Positions 7,713-16,122 are shown, counted from the first letter of the stretch. The stretch: DNA of 33,175 nucleotides from Aquimarina agarivorans (GCF_000218485.1 NZ_AFPB01000132.1:1-33175); one strand, 5' to 3'. Translations and numbers: made by a program. Notes: generated from the sequence alone by a model not told the origin.

Positions 7713-9659
7713 TTAAAATTTAAGTATTAAACGTATTTGATAATTTCTATTAGGAGCTCGTCTTCCTACAGTTAATTGATATATTTCGTTATAAATATTA
7801 TTTGCCAAAAGACCTAGATTGTAAGTAGTCTTTTTATAATTGTATAAATCATAGTTGATACCTACGTTAGAAACATCATTTGCTTTTATTTTTTGTAAGT
7901 GGTCTCTTGTAACAAAAAGATCATCATTCCACCTAAATTGATAAAAAACATTTATTCTTTTGTGCCTAAAAACTAGATTAGATGTTATCGATTGTAAAGG
8001 CACAAAAATGAGTTGCTTTTTTGTTTCTTGATTTTCTGAAACTGTGTAACTGTAATTAGAAGTTAGATTAATAGCATTTTTCTTCCACTTGTATGTATAA
8101 TCCAAATTAGCTTCTAAACCATAATTATATACTTTTGTAACATTAACTGGCGACCATATAGTTGCAGAAATTGGCTCCCATACTATTAAATCTTTTGATT
8201 TTATAAAATATCCTGTAATTCCAAAATCTATTCCTTTATAATTAAATTTATTTGAAATTTCGGCCTGAATTGATTTTTCCGATTGAAGTAAACTATTTCC
8301 TATTCCTCCAGGTCCATTCCAATATAAATCATTAAAAGTTGGAGCTCTAAAATTTTTAGAGGCGTTAAATTTTAAAGTATAAAAGTTTGTAAAAGCATAA
8401 TTCACATCTACTGAAAATAAAAAAGGGTTATTGTTTGTTAGTTCCGTAGATGCATTAAAATTTATTACATCCTTATACGTTTCTTCAACACTATTTTTAA
8501 ATTCTTTAAAGGAAAAATTTTCACTATCATTTATTTCTTGCCTAACATTTAAACCATAATGTAAGCGCTTATTTATTTGATGAGAAAATAATAGTGCAAC
8601 AGAAGCTCTTTTAAACCTTTCCGCATTTATATCACTCCCTTTTCCTTTAACATCTTCATGCTGAAATATTGATTTTAATTGAATATCATTAGAAAACTTG
8701 TAATTTACATCATACTTAAAAACCAAATTTGAAGACTTCCCAAAACTAAAATTATTCAATTCTTCTTTGTTAGGGAAAAATCGATATTTTTCATATAAAT
8801 AAGCTAAACTCAAAATGGAGCTGAAATTATTTCTGAAATAATTCCACTGGATCATACTTCTAGTATTATTGTCCCTATAAGAATCATCTGATGGAGATAA
8901 CAAGCTTCCTGAAAAATTTCGTTTTCCTATATATGTATTTTGAAAGAATTTTAATGCATTTGAAGTATTTATAAGATAACCTAGATTTAGATTCAAATTA
9001 TAATTTGAAAATTCTCCATTTTCATTTTTCTTTCCTTTTGCTCTCCTTCCTAAATATTTATGATTATTCTTACTATCAATATAATCAACTCCTAATGAAG
9101 CATACAATTTATTAGTGCCATAACTTATTTTATAATTTGTAGTAATTGTTCTAAAACTCCCAATTGAGGTAATTAAACGTTGTTCTAAATGCTTTTTAAA
9201 CTTAAACTTCGAATTCAAATGAATACTACCTCCTATTGCTCCACTACCATAAGCCACACCGCCACCACCACTTCGTATAGCAATATTGTCGTAATTTCTA
9301 ACACTAATAGTATTAAAATCAGCTTGTCCATTTAATTGCGAGTTAATATTTAACCCATTCCATACTACAGCTGTATGAGAGGCATTTGTACCTCTAAATG
9401 AAGCTGTAGAAGTTCCTCCTATTCCATTTTCTTTTAAGAAAATTGTTGAGTTTAATCGTAACAACTCAGTTAATGAAGGCTGATTTGCTTTTAGTATTGA
9501 ATCTGATAATATAGTAACTAAGTTTCCTTTCGAATAATCACGTAATTTCACATCACTTAACCTAACTTCATTTAAATAATGAATAGAATCGTTTTGAGCA
9601 TTTGACTTTAAGCCATATAAGAACACCCCAACTAAAATGGTTTTTAAAATTTTTCTCAT
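7713..9659 (-). CDS. btuB: TonB-dependent outer-membrane receptor, BtuB-like (cobalamin)
   Basis: A receptor of 648 residues counted from the ATG at 9659-9657, which is followed by a good signal peptide (MRKILKTILVGVFLYGLKSNAQ). The frame stays open upstream to 9791, but that extension lies inside the cobalamin riboswitch and encodes no sensible protein, so the internal start is preferred. The plug domain (about 25-150) contains LTELLRLNSTIFLKENGIGG and ASFRGTNASHTAVVWNG. The remainder is the 22-strand barrel, ending in a typical aromatic-rich strand (YQIRLILKF). The length fits BtuB-type receptors that lack an N-terminal carboxypeptidase-like domain. Riboswitch control and the adjacent btuG-like gene make cobalamin or corrinoid the likely substrate. 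It imports across the outer membrane using TonB energy. Confidence 0.88.
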   Translation of the reverse strand: MRKILKTILVGVFLYGLKSNAQNDSIHYLNEVRLSDVKLRDYSKGNLVTILSDSILKANQPSLTELLRLNSTIFLKENGIGGTSTASFRGTNASHTAVVWNGLNINSQLNGQADFNTISVRNYDNIAIRSGGGGVAYGSGAIGGSIHLNSKFKFKKHLEQRLITSIGSFRTITTNYKISYGTNKLYASLGVDYIDSKNNHKYLGRRAKGKKNENGEFSNYNLNLNLGYLINTSNALKFFQNTYIGKRNFSGSLLSPSDDSYRDNNTRSMIQWNYFRNNFSSILSLAYLYEKYRFFPNKEELNNFSFGKSSNLVFKYDVNYKFSNDIQLKSIFQHEDVKGKGSDINAERFKRASVALLFSHQINKRLHYGLNVRQEINDSENFSFKEFKNSVEETYKDVINFNASTELTNNNPFLFSVDVNYAFTNFYTLKFNASKNFRAPTFNDLYWNGPGGIGNSLLQSEKSIQAEISNKFNYKGIDFGITGYFIKSKDLIVWEPISATIWSPVNVTKVYNYGLEANLDYTYKWKKNAINLTSNYSYTVSENQETKKQLIFVPLQSITSNLVFRHKRINVFYQFRWNDDLFVTRDHLQKIKANDVSNVGINYDLYNYKKTTYNLGLLANNIYNEIYQLTVGRRAPNRNYQIRLILKF

Positions 9660-9702
9660 ATTCCTTAGACTTTTTACCCGAAAGTCATCGTTTTTACAAA
9701 CA

Positions 9703-9903
9703 AAAGGCAGGTCTCCTGGCTTGTGTATTGTAATTTGTCTTCCCACATAAAAATGCAGTGACTTACTGTAGTAGTAATTACAACCATCCAAAAAATGGAC
9801 TAAACTTACAGTTGCGGGAACAGCTCAGGCATTTAATAGTATCTATTAGCACCTGCTTCCCTTTTAATCATTAAAACTTGAATAGCTTTAACAAACCTTA
9901 AAT
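9703..9903 (-). promoter_or_regulatory. Cobalamin riboswitch upstream of btuB
   Basis: On the minus strand the conserved core can be read in order: GGGAAGCAGGTG near 9863-9852, GCTGTTCCCGCAACTGTAA near 9824-9806, and the B12 box AAGCCAGGAGACCTGCC at 9722-9706. These are the hallmark segments of the AdoCbl/MeCbl aptamer. AAGGTTT near 9899-9893 can pair with AGACCT to close the structure. The btuB start codon lies about 45 bases after the B12 box, leaving room for an expression platform that hides the ribosome binding region. Known behaviour of the family is repression when B12 is bound. Exact boundaries are approximate. Confidence 0.93.
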
Positions 9904-9909
9904 TCGGCA

Positions 9910-9917
9910 CAAAAGTA
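9910..9917 (-). promoter_or_regulatory. Probable -7 element driving the riboswitch-btuB-btuG transcript
   Basis: TACTTTTG on the minus strand matches TANNTTTG exactly and sits just upstream of the riboswitch, so transcription would begin at about its 5' edge. No clear TTG element is seen 17-23 bases upstream. Confidence 0.5.
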
Positions 9918-9980
9918 CTCCCTATAATTAGATATAAAAAGATATAATGTAAAAACTTTCTATTTCAAAAATAAGCCGCT

Positions 9981-9988
9981 TAACTTTG
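9981..9988 (+). promoter_or_regulatory. Probable -7 element of the cob/btu operon
   Basis: TAACTTTG matches TANNTTTG exactly and lies 43 bases before the cobU start codon. A weak TTTC stands about 20 bases upstream. It is divergent from the btuB promoter. No cobalamin riboswitch is present on this strand between here and cobU. Confidence 0.5.
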
Positions 9989-10031
9989 CTTTTAAGTAGA
10001 AATATAAGTCTGCATTACATTTAGTTAAAAA

Positions 10032-10535
10032 ATGATTCATTACATATCAGGAGGCGAACGCTCCGGAAAAAGTAATTTTGCTCAACAACTCGCTTTAACC
10101 TTTAGCCAAACCCCTATTTATTTGGCAACTTCGCGTATTTGGGATTCCGATCATCAAAAACGCATTAATCGTCACCTAGCCGATCGTGATGAACGTTGGA
10201 CTTCCATAGAAGAAGAAAAACAGCTTGTAAGAGTAATTGAACCAAAATGCACCTATGTAATAGACTGTGTAACGCTATGGCTCACAAATTTTTTTGTTGA
10301 CAATAAAAATGATGTTGATTTGGCTTTAGCCGAAGCAAAAAAAGAATTTAATCAACTTTTAACAATTGATGCCAACATCATTATTATTTCCAACGAAATT
10401 GGCATGGGAATACACGCACAAACAGAAGTTGGTCGAAAATTTACTGAACTCCAAGGTTGGATGAATCAACATATTGCTAAACATGCCGACAAAGCCACAT
10501 TTATGGTTTCGGGACTACCCATGGAGTTGAAATAG
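10032..10535 (+). CDS. cobU: Adenosylcobinamide kinase / adenosylcobinamide-phosphate guanylyltransferase
   Basis: 167 residues, the usual length of CobU. The P-loop is GGERSGKS (7-14). RINRHLADRDERW contains His48, the likely residue that carries GMP during the guanylyl transfer. Further family segments are VIDCVTLWLTN, SNEIGMGI and VSGLPMELK. It phosphorylates adenosylcobinamide and then forms adenosyl-GDP-cobinamide in the cytoplasm, activating the corrinoid for attachment of the lower ligand by CobS. It is first in the plus-strand corrinoid operon. The next gene follows after an unusually long gap of 271 bases, in contrast to the tight spacing further on. Confidence 0.93.
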   Translation: MIHYISGGERSGKSNFAQQLALTFSQTPIYLATSRIWDSDHQKRINRHLADRDERWTSIEEEKQLVRVIEPKCTYVIDCVTLWLTNFFVDNKNDVDLALAEAKKEFNQLLTIDANIIIISNEIGMGIHAQTEVGRKFTELQGWMNQHIAKHADKATFMVSGLPMELK

Positions 10536-10570
10536 TTGTTGGTTGTTGGTTGTTGGTTGTTGGTTGTTGG
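10535..10570 (+). repeat. Heptamer tandem repeat, five copies of GTTGTTG
   Basis: Five perfect copies of a 7-base unit start at the last base of the cobU stop codon. The complementary text ACCAACAAC-G-AACAAC lies at 10791-10806, directly before the cobT start codon, so the whole cobU-cobT gap is bracketed by an inverted repeat. Confidence 0.85.
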
Positions 10571-10806
10571 AAACAAAAAAATAATTTTAAATCCAGCTGT
10601 CAATACACTAATTTTATATGTCAAAATTATTAACAGCTATGAAAAGTATATAAATCGCTCCGCTTATAGAATAAAATATAGACTTTTGCTTAAAATAAAC
10701 TTAATCTAGAACCAAATACATATAATAAAGTTAAAAACGCAATTACAAATTAATAATTTAAAACAAATAGCTAGTACCCAAAAGCTAAAGACCAACAACG
10801 AACAAC
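10571..10806 (+). other. Non-coding spacer between cobU and cobT
   Basis: AT-rich with no plausible reading frame. It contains a nested inverted repeat: AGCTGT (10595-10600) with ACAGCT (10633-10638), and inside it AATTTT with AAAATT. No T-tract follows, so it does not look like a simple terminator. Confidence 0.5.
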
Positions 10807-11838
10807 ATGACCTCCTTTAACATTACAGCTGCTGACCTCTCGATTACCGAAAAATTACTTCTTAAAATAAACAACAAAACTAAACCAATTGGTGCTTTGG
10901 GTGATTTGGAAGGTTTGGCTATAAAAATTGGAATTATCCAACAATCCACATCTCCCCAACTCAATAAACCAACCATATTAGTTTTTGCTGCCGATCATGG
11001 AATTGCTAAGGATAATGAGGTAAATGCGTATCCTCAGGAAGTAACTGCACAAATGGTCTATAATTTCCTTAATGGTGGCGCTGCTATTAATGTATTTTGC
11101 AAACAAAACAATCTCGATTTAAAAATTATTGATGCTGGAGTAAATCATAATTTTGGAGTACTTCCAAATCTAATTGATGCTAAAATTGATTACGGCACTA
11201 AAAACGTGCTGCAATCCCCTGCCATGACTATCGACCAATACCACCAAGCTATTAAAAAAGGAGCTGAATTAGTGACACATGAATTTAATAAAGGTTGTAA
11301 TGTTGTTGGCTTTGGCGAAATGGGTATTGGGAATACTTCGGCAGCAGCCTTACTCATGGCCGCACTTACCAATATTTATATTGAAGACTGTGTTGGAGCA
11401 GGTGCAGGATTAAATAAAGACCAAATTTTGAGAAAAAGTGAACTATTAGGTAAGGTACTCGATACGCATTTCCCTTACACCCTACCTGATATTATGGCTA
11501 CTTTTGGTGGATTCGAAATTGCTATGATTGCTGGTGGAATTTTGAAAGCAGCTGAGCTAAAAATGACCGTACTTATTGATGGCTTTATCGTAACCTCAGC
11601 GCTTTTGTTTGCTCACGCAATGAATGAAAATGTACTGGATTATTGTATTATTTGCCATCAATCGGAAGAACAAGGACATCAAAAAATGATTGATTATTTG
11701 GAAAAGAAAACCATTTTAAATCTTGGCTTGCGATTAGGTGAAGGTACGGGTGTTGCCCTTGCCTACCCTTTAATAACCGCCGCCGTTAATTTTTTGAACG
11801 AAATGGCTAGTTTTGAAAGTGCTGGTGTGAGCAAGTAA
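10807..11838 (+). CDS. cobT: Nicotinate-nucleotide--dimethylbenzimidazole phosphoribosyltransferase
   Basis: 343 residues, close to the usual CobT length. Family segments appear in order: KPIGALGDLEGLA (26-38), FAADHGIAKDNEVNAYPQEV (60-79), NGGAAINVF, GFGEMGIGNTSAAALL (168-183), GAGAGLNKDQI, ATFGGFEIAMIAGG, IDGFIVTSALL and LGLRLGEGTGVALAYPL, with Glu312 as the likely catalytic base. It makes alpha-ribazole phosphate from nicotinate mononucleotide and a base such as 5,6-dimethylbenzimidazole, supplying the lower ligand that CobS joins to GDP-cobinamide. The methyltransferase gene starts 15 bases after its stop. Confidence 0.95.
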   Translation: MTSFNITAADLSITEKLLLKINNKTKPIGALGDLEGLAIKIGIIQQSTSPQLNKPTILVFAADHGIAKDNEVNAYPQEVTAQMVYNFLNGGAAINVFCKQNNLDLKIIDAGVNHNFGVLPNLIDAKIDYGTKNVLQSPAMTIDQYHQAIKKGAELVTHEFNKGCNVVGFGEMGIGNTSAAALLMAALTNIYIEDCVGAGAGLNKDQILRKSELLGKVLDTHFPYTLPDIMATFGGFEIAMIAGGILKAAELKMTVLIDGFIVTSALLFAHAMNENVLDYCIICHQSEEQGHQKMIDYLEKKTILNLGLRLGEGTGVALAYPLITAAVNFLNEMASFESAGVSK

Positions 11839-11853
11839 AAGTTAGCTTTACGT

Positions 11854-12516
11854 ATGAAAAAAGAAACAAAAAAACCGTGGCCCACTAAAGCTGCTATGAC
11901 ACAGATTTACGAAAAAAAACTTTGGGGTGGCGATACTTTTGTCGACTTTTACTCGGGAACAGGTTCTCATGACTCGGAAGTTATTACACCGTATATTGAT
12001 GTTGTTTTAACGTTTTTACACTCATTAGATACACCAATTACAGTTTGTGATTTAGGCTGTGGTGATTTTAATGTTGGAAAAGAATTTGTTGCTCACACCA
12101 AAAAATATTATGCCATTGATATTGTAGAAAGCTTAATTGAACGAAACAAAATAAAGTTTAATGCAACCAACTTGGAATTTCAGTGTTTGGATATTGCCAA
12201 GGATACACTACCTGATGGCGACTGTGCAATTATTAGACAAGTATTACAACATTTATCCAACGCAGAAATACAAAAAATTGTAACAAAACTATCAAAGTAT
12301 AAATATGTCATTATTACCGAGCATGTTCCTAAGGGAGCATTTACACCAAATAAAGACATTATTTCGGGGCAAGGAATTCGTTTAAAAAAACAAAGTGGTG
12401 TTCATATTTCTGCACCTCCTTTTAATTTTAAGACCAAAAGAGAAAAACCATTATTGATTACTGAAAAAGGTGTAAAACAAGGAATAATTGTTACTACATT
12501 TTATCAAGTTTTTTGA
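11854..12516 (+). CDS. Class I SAM-dependent methyltransferase, substrate unknown
   Basis: 220 residues with a Rossmann methyltransferase core: motif I is VCDLGCGDFNVGKEF (about 65-79), the acidic end of strand 2 is YAIDIVESLIERNK, then LEFQCLDIAKD, and motif IV is IIRQVLQHLS. The N-terminal segment WPTKAAMTQIYEKKLWGG recurs, as far as I recall, in a Bacteroidota family of uncharacterised methyltransferases. It lies between cobT and cobS with short gaps, so it is probably co-transcribed with them. It does not resemble CobA/CysG, CbiF or other tetrapyrrole methyltransferases, which have a different fold. A role in corrinoid or lower-ligand metabolism is possible only by position. Confidence 0.8.
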   Translation: MKKETKKPWPTKAAMTQIYEKKLWGGDTFVDFYSGTGSHDSEVITPYIDVVLTFLHSLDTPITVCDLGCGDFNVGKEFVAHTKKYYAIDIVESLIERNKIKFNATNLEFQCLDIAKDTLPDGDCAIIRQVLQHLSNAEIQKIVTKLSKYKYVIITEHVPKGAFTPNKDIISGQGIRLKKQSGVHISAPPFNFKTKREKPLLITEKGVKQGIIVTTFYQVF

Positions 12517-12613
12517 AATTACTTGCTATTAGTAATATGTAAAAAAAAACTGGAAAATACTCAAAATGAAATTATCCACTTAATGTATACAGCAATCTAA
12601 AAAAACGTATTCC

Positions 12614-13375
12614 TTGAAAAAAGAAATCCACATATTTTTTACTGCCCTCATGTTCTTTACACGTATCCCTTGTCCTAAATGGGTTACTCATGATCCTACC
12701 TATTTGCAAAAAAGTAGTCGTTACTTTCCTCTAGTGGGAATTGTTGTTGGTGGAATTGGCGCTTTATTTTTTTATAGTATGCAATTCGTTTTTTCTACAG
12801 AAATTTCCTTGCTAATTAGTATGGCTAGTACTATATATACCACAGCAGGTTTTCATGAAGATGGTTTTGCCGACGTATGTGACGGTTTTGGTGGCGGTTG
12901 GACTAAAGAGAAAATCCTACTTATCATGAAAGATTCTCGATTAGGAACTTATGGCGTTATTGGACTTACGCTACTTTTAAGCTTAAAGTTTGTTGCTTTG
13001 CGCGAAATGAGTGTTACAAAAATTGTAATAGCCATAATATCTGCGCATGCTTTAAGTAGATTCATGGCAACTACCCTCCTTTTTACGCATCATTACGTTC
13101 AAGATATTGAAAAAAGCAAAATCAAACCCACTGCACAAAGCATGACAGTTATTCAGCTGGTAATTGCTGGAATATTTGGTATAGCTCCCTTACTATTATT
13201 TGAAAATGTTTGGGTATTTTTAATTATAATTCCTGCTTATGCTTCAAAATTTTTTTTAGGAAAAAAGTTTACAAAATGGATCGGAGGACAAACAGGTGAT
13301 TGCGCTGGAGCTGTACAACAATTAAGTGAAGTTGTTATTTATTTAAGTTTGATAATCTTATGGAAATTTATTTAG
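12614..13375 (+). CDS. cobS: Adenosylcobinamide-GDP ribazoletransferase (cobalamin synthase)
   Basis: 253 residues, integral membrane. The start codon is TTG at 12614: it gives KKEIHIFFTALMFFTRIPCP, the usual CobS beginning, whereas the first internal ATG (residue 13) would cut into it. Signature segments are DGFADVCDGFGGGWTKEKIL (78-97) with the metal-binding aspartates, MKDSRLGTYG, SAHALSR and GGQTGDCAGAVQQ near the C-terminus, plus several membrane helices. It joins alpha-ribazole (phosphate) to adenosyl-GDP-cobinamide at the inner membrane, the last assembly step. The end overlaps the next gene by 16 bases, indicating translational coupling. Confidence 0.94.
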   Translation: MKKEIHIFFTALMFFTRIPCPKWVTHDPTYLQKSSRYFPLVGIVVGGIGALFFYSMQFVFSTEISLLISMASTIYTTAGFHEDGFADVCDGFGGGWTKEKILLIMKDSRLGTYGVIGLTLLLSLKFVALREMSVTKIVIAIISAHALSRFMATTLLFTHHYVQDIEKSKIKPTAQSMTVIQLVIAGIFGIAPLLLFENVWVFLIIIPAYASKFFLGKKFTKWIGGQTGDCAGAVQQLSEVVIYLSLIILWKFI

Positions 13376-13935
13376 TAAGACACACAACTCCAAAAATAGG
13401 TAAAGGAATTTGCTACGGTCAGCTAAACTTAGATGTTACCGACAATTTTTTGGATGAAGTAAAGGAGATAAAAAAACAACTCCCAGAAAAGGAAAGCTTC
13501 ATATACACTAGTCCACTTATTCGGTGCTACAAACTGGCTTGCCAGTTAGGAAATCCGATTTCATTGCAAAATCAATTAAAGGAAGTTAACTTTGGTACCT
13601 GGGAAAACACCACTTGGGACGCTATTCCTAGTAAAGAGATTGATCCTTGGATGGCAGATTTTGTTACTAAAAAGCCTCCTAAGGGCGAATCCTACTTGGA
13701 AGTAGCTGCTCGTGTGATTGATTTTTTTGAAAAACTGACGCAACAGTCTACAAACACGCCAATAATTATTGCAAGTCACGCAGGACCAATGCGTGCATTT
13801 TTGGCTCATATTCTCCACATCCCATTAAAAGATTCCTTTTCAATAAAACTAGCTTATGGTCATGTCATTAAATTAGAATATTCAAATGAAAATTTTAAAG
13901 TAATTTCAGGCTTGGAACGATCTATTTCTGTATAA
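13360..13935 (+). CDS. cobC: Histidine phosphatase, alpha-ribazole phosphatase type
   Basis: 191 residues of the histidine phosphatase superfamily. The phosphohistidine motif is LVRHTTP with His8. Further segments are YTSPLIRCYKLA, EVNFGTWENTTWDAI (the acid-loop region) and ASHAGPMRAFL with the second His. The family removes phosphate from alpha-ribazole 5'-phosphate or from adenosylcobalamin 5'-phosphate. Its start lies inside the end of cobS, and the operon context chooses this function over phosphoglycerate mutase-like alternatives. Confidence 0.88.
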   Translation: MEIYLVRHTTPKIGKGICYGQLNLDVTDNFLDEVKEIKKQLPEKESFIYTSPLIRCYKLACQLGNPISLQNQLKEVNFGTWENTTWDAIPSKEIDPWMADFVTKKPPKGESYLEVAARVIDFFEKLTQQSTNTPIIIASHAGPMRAFLAHILHIPLKDSFSIKLAYGHVIKLEYSNENFKVISGLERSISV

Positions 13936-13945
13936 TTTAGCAGTT

Positions 13946-15088
13946 ATGAAATTCATTTACTTTTTACTCAGTTTTATACCAGTGCTAATGGTTATTGGTT
14001 GCAAAAGGCAAACTTCGGCGAAAGCAGTAACTACTATTGAAAAGGTATCTAGAAAAACAAAATATGCTAATGGATTTGATATTAGTACTTTTAAAAACTA
14101 TACAAAACTAGAGGTATACAAACCTTGGCCAAATGCAGTAGATACCTTAAGGTATTATTTTGTTCCTAAAAATAAAAAAACACCTGCTACTCTTAAAAAT
14201 CAAAGGGTAATTCGCACCCCAATTGAACGCATATTAGTAACCTCAACTACAGATATCCCTTTACTAGAAGCACTTGGCATGGAGCATACACTGGTTGGTT
14301 TTCCTGAGCCTAAATACATTTCTTCACTAAAAACAAGGAGCCTTGTTGACGTTGGTAAAGTTAAAAATGTAGGCAGCCTAATGAGTTTAAATAGCGAAGT
14401 AATTTTAGATTTGCAACCCGAACTTATTGTTGGTTTTAGTTCAAATGCTAGTATAAAAGCTTTTGATTTATTTGAACGTTCAGGGATTCAAACGGTAATG
14501 AATGGCTCCTGGTTAGAGTCACATCCACTCGGTAGAGCCGAATGGATTAAGGTGTTTGGCTGTTTGTTTGAAAAGCAAAAGGAAGCGACTGTTTTATTTG
14601 AAACTATTGAAACCAACTACCAAAAAGGCGTTCAGTTGGCAAAAAAGAATAAAATAAAACCTACGGTGCTGTCAGGTAACATGTATAAAGATGTTTGGTA
14701 TGTTCCTGGCGGAAATAGTTATGCCGCTCAACTTATTAAAGATGCTGGTGGCGACTACTTATGGAAAACCAATTCCCAATCTGGTAGTTTAGCTTTAAAT
14801 TTTGAATCCGTACTTAATAAAGCCCAACATGCTACTATTTGGATTGGAGGTAGTAATTTTTTAAGCATTGATGAGTTGGGGAAATTTGAAGAAAAGTACA
14901 AATTGTTTGATGCTTTTAAAAAACAACAAGTTTATTCAAAAGATTTAAAAAAAGGAACTACAGGAGGTATTTTGTATTATGAGCAAGGATCACTCAAGGC
15001 TGATTGGGTGTTGCATGACCTTATAAAAATTTTTCATCCTAACTTAGCGCCTAATTATAAGTTTCATTTTTATCAAAAACTAGAATAA
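13946..15088 (+). CDS. btuF: Periplasmic corrinoid-binding lipoprotein of an ABC transporter (BtuF-like)
   Basis: 380 residues. The lipobox MVIGC gives Cys19. The fold is the helical-backbone (TroA-like) substrate-binding type: first lobe from RILVTSTTDIPLLEALGM through VGKVKNVGSLMSLNSEVILDLQPELIVGF, then second lobe with YKDVWYVPGGNSYAAQLIKDAGGDYLW. These features fit the B12/siderophore class. The binding protein, permease and ATPase are adjacent and in order at the end of the cob operon, so the substrate is probably cobalamin or cobinamide, although iron-siderophore proteins share the fold. The stop codon is almost in contact with the start region of the permease. Confidence 0.85.
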   Translation: MKFIYFLLSFIPVLMVIGCKRQTSAKAVTTIEKVSRKTKYANGFDISTFKNYTKLEVYKPWPNAVDTLRYYFVPKNKKTPATLKNQRVIRTPIERILVTSTTDIPLLEALGMEHTLVGFPEPKYISSLKTRSLVDVGKVKNVGSLMSLNSEVILDLQPELIVGFSSNASIKAFDLFERSGIQTVMNGSWLESHPLGRAEWIKVFGCLFEKQKEATVLFETIETNYQKGVQLAKKNKIKPTVLSGNMYKDVWYVPGGNSYAAQLIKDAGGDYLWKTNSQSGSLALNFESVLNKAQHATIWIGGSNFLSIDELGKFEEKYKLFDAFKKQQVYSKDLKKGTTGGILYYEQGSLKADWVLHDLIKIFHPNLAPNYKFHFYQKLE

Positions 15089-15143
15089 TATTTCTAAAAC
15101 TAAAACTTCATACCGAATTCCATTTGTTGGCTTATTTATAGGC

Positions 15144-16121
15144 TTGTTTCTAATATGGTTACTCAATCTTAGTTTAGGATCGGTTTCTATTCCTTTAAAT
15201 CAAATCATAAATAGTATGATTGGGACTAATAGCGTAAAACAAAGCTGGGATCAAATCCTGTGGGTATATCGACTGCCAAAATCAATTACTGCCATTTTGG
15301 TCGGGAGTGGCTTGGGGGTAGCTGGGTTACTTATGCAAACCTTATTTCGTAATCCACTGGCGGGACCTTACGTTTTAGGGTTAAGTTCTGGCGCTAGCCT
15401 AGGTGTAGCTTTATGCATTATGGGTGCTAGTTTATTTGGGGGAATGGAATTTATTTTTTCGCAAAAATGGAGTTATGCTATTGCCGCTAGCTTGGGGAGT
15501 TTTGTAGTACTTTTATGTGTATTGCTACTTGCTGCTCGTGTTAAAGATCATATGGCAATTTTAATCATCGGACTTATGTTTGCTAGTATTACAGCCGGAG
15601 TGGTTAGCGTGCTATCTTTTTTCGCTTCTGCAGAAGCGCTACAACAATATATTTTTTGGGGATTTGGTAGCTTAGGAAACTTATCGTGGCATGAGCTTTA
15701 CTGGTTTTTGGGGTTTTATACCTCTGGAATTTTAGTGAGTCTTACTGCTATAAAGGCCTTAAATAGTTTGCAATTGGGTGAGGCTTACGCCCGAAGTATG
15801 GGGCAAAACATCCAAAAAAGTCGATTTTTAATTATTTTAGGCACCAGTTTACTTTGCGGGGTAATTACTGCTTTTGCAGGACCTATTGCTTTTATTGGCT
15901 TAGCAATTCCACATTTGACGCGACAATTATTTAAAACTTCGGATCATAAAATTTTGCTCCCAGCAGTATTGCTTTTAGGCAGTATAGTAATGCTCATTTG
16001 CGATACTATTTCGCAATTACCAAGTAGTGAGTTAATACTTCCTATTAATGCTATTACGGCACTCATTGGTGCTCCTGTAATTATAACACTATTAGTACGA
16101 AACCGAAAAATAGTATTTTGA
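15144..16121 (+). CDS. btuC: FecCD/BtuC-type ABC transporter permease
   Basis: 325 residues from a TTG at 15144, with about nine to ten membrane helices. Family segments are WVYRLPKSITAILVGSGLGV, LAGPYVLGLSSGASLGVAL, WGFGSLGN, FAGPIAFIGLAIPHLTRQLF and SSELILPINAITALIGAP. No ATG is available in frame. The frame is open back to 15084, right after the btuF stop, and the upstream residues SKTKTSYRIPFVGLFIG complete the first membrane helix as relatives would have it. The true start is therefore probably further upstream, perhaps the ATT at 15090. It forms the inner-membrane channel with the ATPase encoded one base downstream. Confidence 0.9.
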   Translation: MFLIWLLNLSLGSVSIPLNQIINSMIGTNSVKQSWDQILWVYRLPKSITAILVGSGLGVAGLLMQTLFRNPLAGPYVLGLSSGASLGVALCIMGASLFGGMEFIFSQKWSYAIAASLGSFVVLLCVLLLAARVKDHMAILIIGLMFASITAGVVSVLSFFASAEALQQYIFWGFGSLGNLSWHELYWFLGFYTSGILVSLTAIKALNSLQLGEAYARSMGQNIQKSRFLIILGTSLLCGVITAFAGPIAFIGLAIPHLTRQLFKTSDHKILLPAVLLLGSIVMLICDTISQLPSSELILPINAITALIGAPVIITLLVRNRKIVF

Positions 16122-16122
16122 T

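Noticed and set aside
9660..9791. N-terminal extension of the BtuB-like receptor frame up to 9791
   Set aside because: It lies inside the cobalamin riboswitch and encodes no signal peptide. The ATG at 9659 gives a normal one.
10535..10570. Short tandem repeats as a possible CRISPR array
   Set aside because: The unit is 7 bases with no spacers and no cas genes nearby.
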